Of a stretch of 64,000 bases of DNA, positions 62,948-64,000 are shown in pieces. Below the pieces are notes generated by a model that saw nothing but the letters and a program-made list of their open reading frames with translations, did not search any database and was not told the origin of the DNA. Position 1 is the stretch's first letter. Each line of letters opens with the position of its first letter. Source of the stretch: M3007 sp046316495 (GTDB lineage Bacteria > Bacteroidota > Bacteroidia > Chitinophagales > Saprospiraceae). A program made the translations under genes and the position numbers. Location: contig JBKDAM010000160.1 in assembly GCA_046316495.1 (NCBI GenBank), forward strand, positions 12,826 through 76,825. The letters are read 5' to 3'.

Positions 62948-62955
62948 TAGATTTG
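62948..62955 (+). promoter_or_regulatory. -7 promoter element for the UDG-like gene
   Basis: TAGATTTG, 35 nt before the ATG at 62991. The -33 element is not visible. Confidence 0.4.
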
Positions 62956-62990
62956 TGCCTTCATACTATCCACCAAAAATTTCAGGCGAT

Positions 62991-64000
62991 ATGATTCAAC
63001 TGGAGACAGAATACAGCATTGATGGCGGTCCCGGAACCATTATCTTCCATCAGGACAAGGATGGTAGCATCCTTGGCTTTTACCAAAAACTCAAAGGCAA
63101 CCAACGGGGAGTAATTAAAGCGACCCTTCAAGAGAACACCTTAAAAGGCGTTTTTCACAATGAAACCGTTAACGCTTCCGGCCTGGTAGAATTAACTTTT
63201 AAAGAGAACGGATTCGAAGGAACCTGGAAAAGCGGCATGGAATCCGGAACCCAAAGGGGAAAATGGAAAGGTATTCTCTCTTCCGACCCCAACGCCTTGC
63301 GATTCTCTGTACCAGAAAAAATTGTGAACCTTTTGGAAGAACAACTTATCAAGCCGGAAGGAGGACTTTATCCGGTTTATGAGGACTTGAAAAGGTATTT
63401 TTTAGAGCAACAAGATCCAAATGCAGCCAATTCAGCCCCAATTATGGAATTGGATACAAAGTCTTTGTTGATCTCTACTCCGAAATACGAGGGATCACCA
63501 ATTCGCACTGTTGGTATTGACCTTCCAATACTATTAAGTAAAGGAACCGGAAGAAAGCGAATAATGATTTGCGCGCTCGATCCATTAAGAGCAGATATTC
63601 AAGACAGTGGAGAAAAAATCAGTAATTGGGTACCCTTTAGTACGCTTACCAACCCAGAGAAAGAAACGAAAGAATCCAACCGAGAAAATCTACGTTTCTT
63701 CAATACTTTATTAATCGAATATGATTTATACATAACCGATATTTATAAAGTCTTTTACAGGACTGGGAGCAAAACAAGCAACGCACTTTCAGAGTTTAAA
63801 AAAAATAAGTTGCATAGTATTTTGCTCAATAATGAAATTAATGAGATCAAACCTGATGCAATCATCGCGTTGGGAAATAGCGCAAGAGATGCCATTTGCA
63901 GCATTTTTAATGTAACCGCCCCAGCATGGTCCGAAAACCCAGAGCTAATTCAATTGGGTGACAAAAAGACCCTGCTTTGCCTCCCGCACATCTCCGGTGC
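62991..64000 (+). CDS. Partial gene: uracil-DNA glycosylase-superfamily-like protein with beta-rich N-terminal domain
   Basis: Open from the ATG at 62991 to the window edge: 336 full codons and no stop, so the 3' end is missing. Residues 1-95 form a small beta-rich domain with repeated glycine-turn phrases (TLKGVFHNET, LTFKENGFEGTWKSG, RGKWKG). From about 188 on, the order of motifs resembles the UDG superfamily: RIMICALDPLRAD (motif 1 position), LRFFNTLLIEYDLYITDIYKVF, DAIIALGNSARDAI and LPHISG at the edge, where the HPS loop of UDG would be. Enzyme activity is unproven; the usual catalytic Asp or Asn after motif 1 is not obvious. A TAGATTTG element lies 35 nt upstream. The gene is tail-to-head with the DMT gene. 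Confidence 0.6.
   Translation, partial: MIQLETEYSIDGGPGTIIFHQDKDGSILGFYQKLKGNQRGVIKATLQENTLKGVFHNETVNASGLVELTFKENGFEGTWKSGMESGTQRGKWKGILSSDPNALRFSVPEKIVNLLEEQLIKPEGGLYPVYEDLKRYFLEQQDPNAANSAPIMELDTKSLLISTPKYEGSPIRTVGIDLPILLSKGTGRKRIMICALDPLRADIQDSGEKISNWVPFSTLTNPEKETKESNRENLRFFNTLLIEYDLYITDIYKVFYRTGSKTSNALSEFKKNKLHSILLNNEINEIKPDAIIALGNSARDAICSIFNVTAPAWSENPELIQLGDKKTLLCLPHISG

Overview
The window reads as an ordinary chromosomal segment of a free-living Bacteroidota bacterium, most likely from the Saprospiria (Lewinella/Haliscomenobacter-like); the class is an inference. The phylum rests on several independent signals: proteins ending in type IX secretion (T9SS) sorting domains, a gliding protein GldC, DUF1573 and DUF1080 proteins, a CrtD-type carotenoid desaturase, and many copies of the phylum's promoter element TAnnTTTG, four of them with TTG exactly 19 nt upstream. 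Coding density is high. I see no rRNA, tRNA, CRISPR array, transposase, integrase or phage gene.

Layout. 1-8.6 kb: a RidA deaminase, a small secreted protein, a candidate small RNA, an ALDH7-type aldehyde dehydrogenase, ClpB, a PLP desulfhydrase/ACC-deaminase-like enzyme, a DUF1573 protein and an orphan HlyD adaptor. 8.7-14.5 kb: a divergent pair of multidomain 'planctomycete-type' cytochrome proteins, then a secreted CotH-like protein. 14.5-20.8 kb: CrtD-like desaturase, HemB, DUF58 protein, a subtilisin with a probable T9SS tail and TerC. 21-26.8 kb: a cytochrome c maturation operon (ccmE, ccmF), facing an amino-acid permease and a helical protein. 26.9-32.5 kb: a giant secreted reprolysin-like protein, a VanX-type dipeptidase and a TPR protein. 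33-46.4 kb: acyl-CoA synthetase, a serine hydrolase, FumC, SerC, FeoAB, AsnS with an esterase, a variant SDR and OmpH. 46.5-54.7 kb: TPR lipoprotein, GldC, sugar kinase, RNase HII, MlaE, SmpB, PAP2-like protein, sugar transferase and DprA. 54.8-64 kb: SH3 protein, DUF1080 protein, LipA, LOG, LptF/G, a T9SS cargo, a putative regulator overlapping a DMT permease, and a truncated gene with a uracil-DNA-glycosylase-like domain.

How parts fit. CcmE/CcmF and HemB (haem synthesis) would supply haem c to the two CxxCH-containing proteins at 8.7-13.2 kb. FeoAB provides iron. LptF/G, MlaE, OmpH and the sugar transferase serve the outer envelope. Several secreted proteins carry T9SS tails and depend on T9SS genes located elsewhere.

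The best leads are modest rather than a clear new system: a free-standing small-RNA transcription unit with the best promoter in the window, a CcmE whose haem-attachment His is Cys, a metalloprotease whose first zinc His is Gln, an SDR lacking its catalytic Tyr, the divergent cytochrome pair, three convergent gene pairs locked by a shared 4-nt stop overlap, and the truncated UDG-like gene at the right edge.
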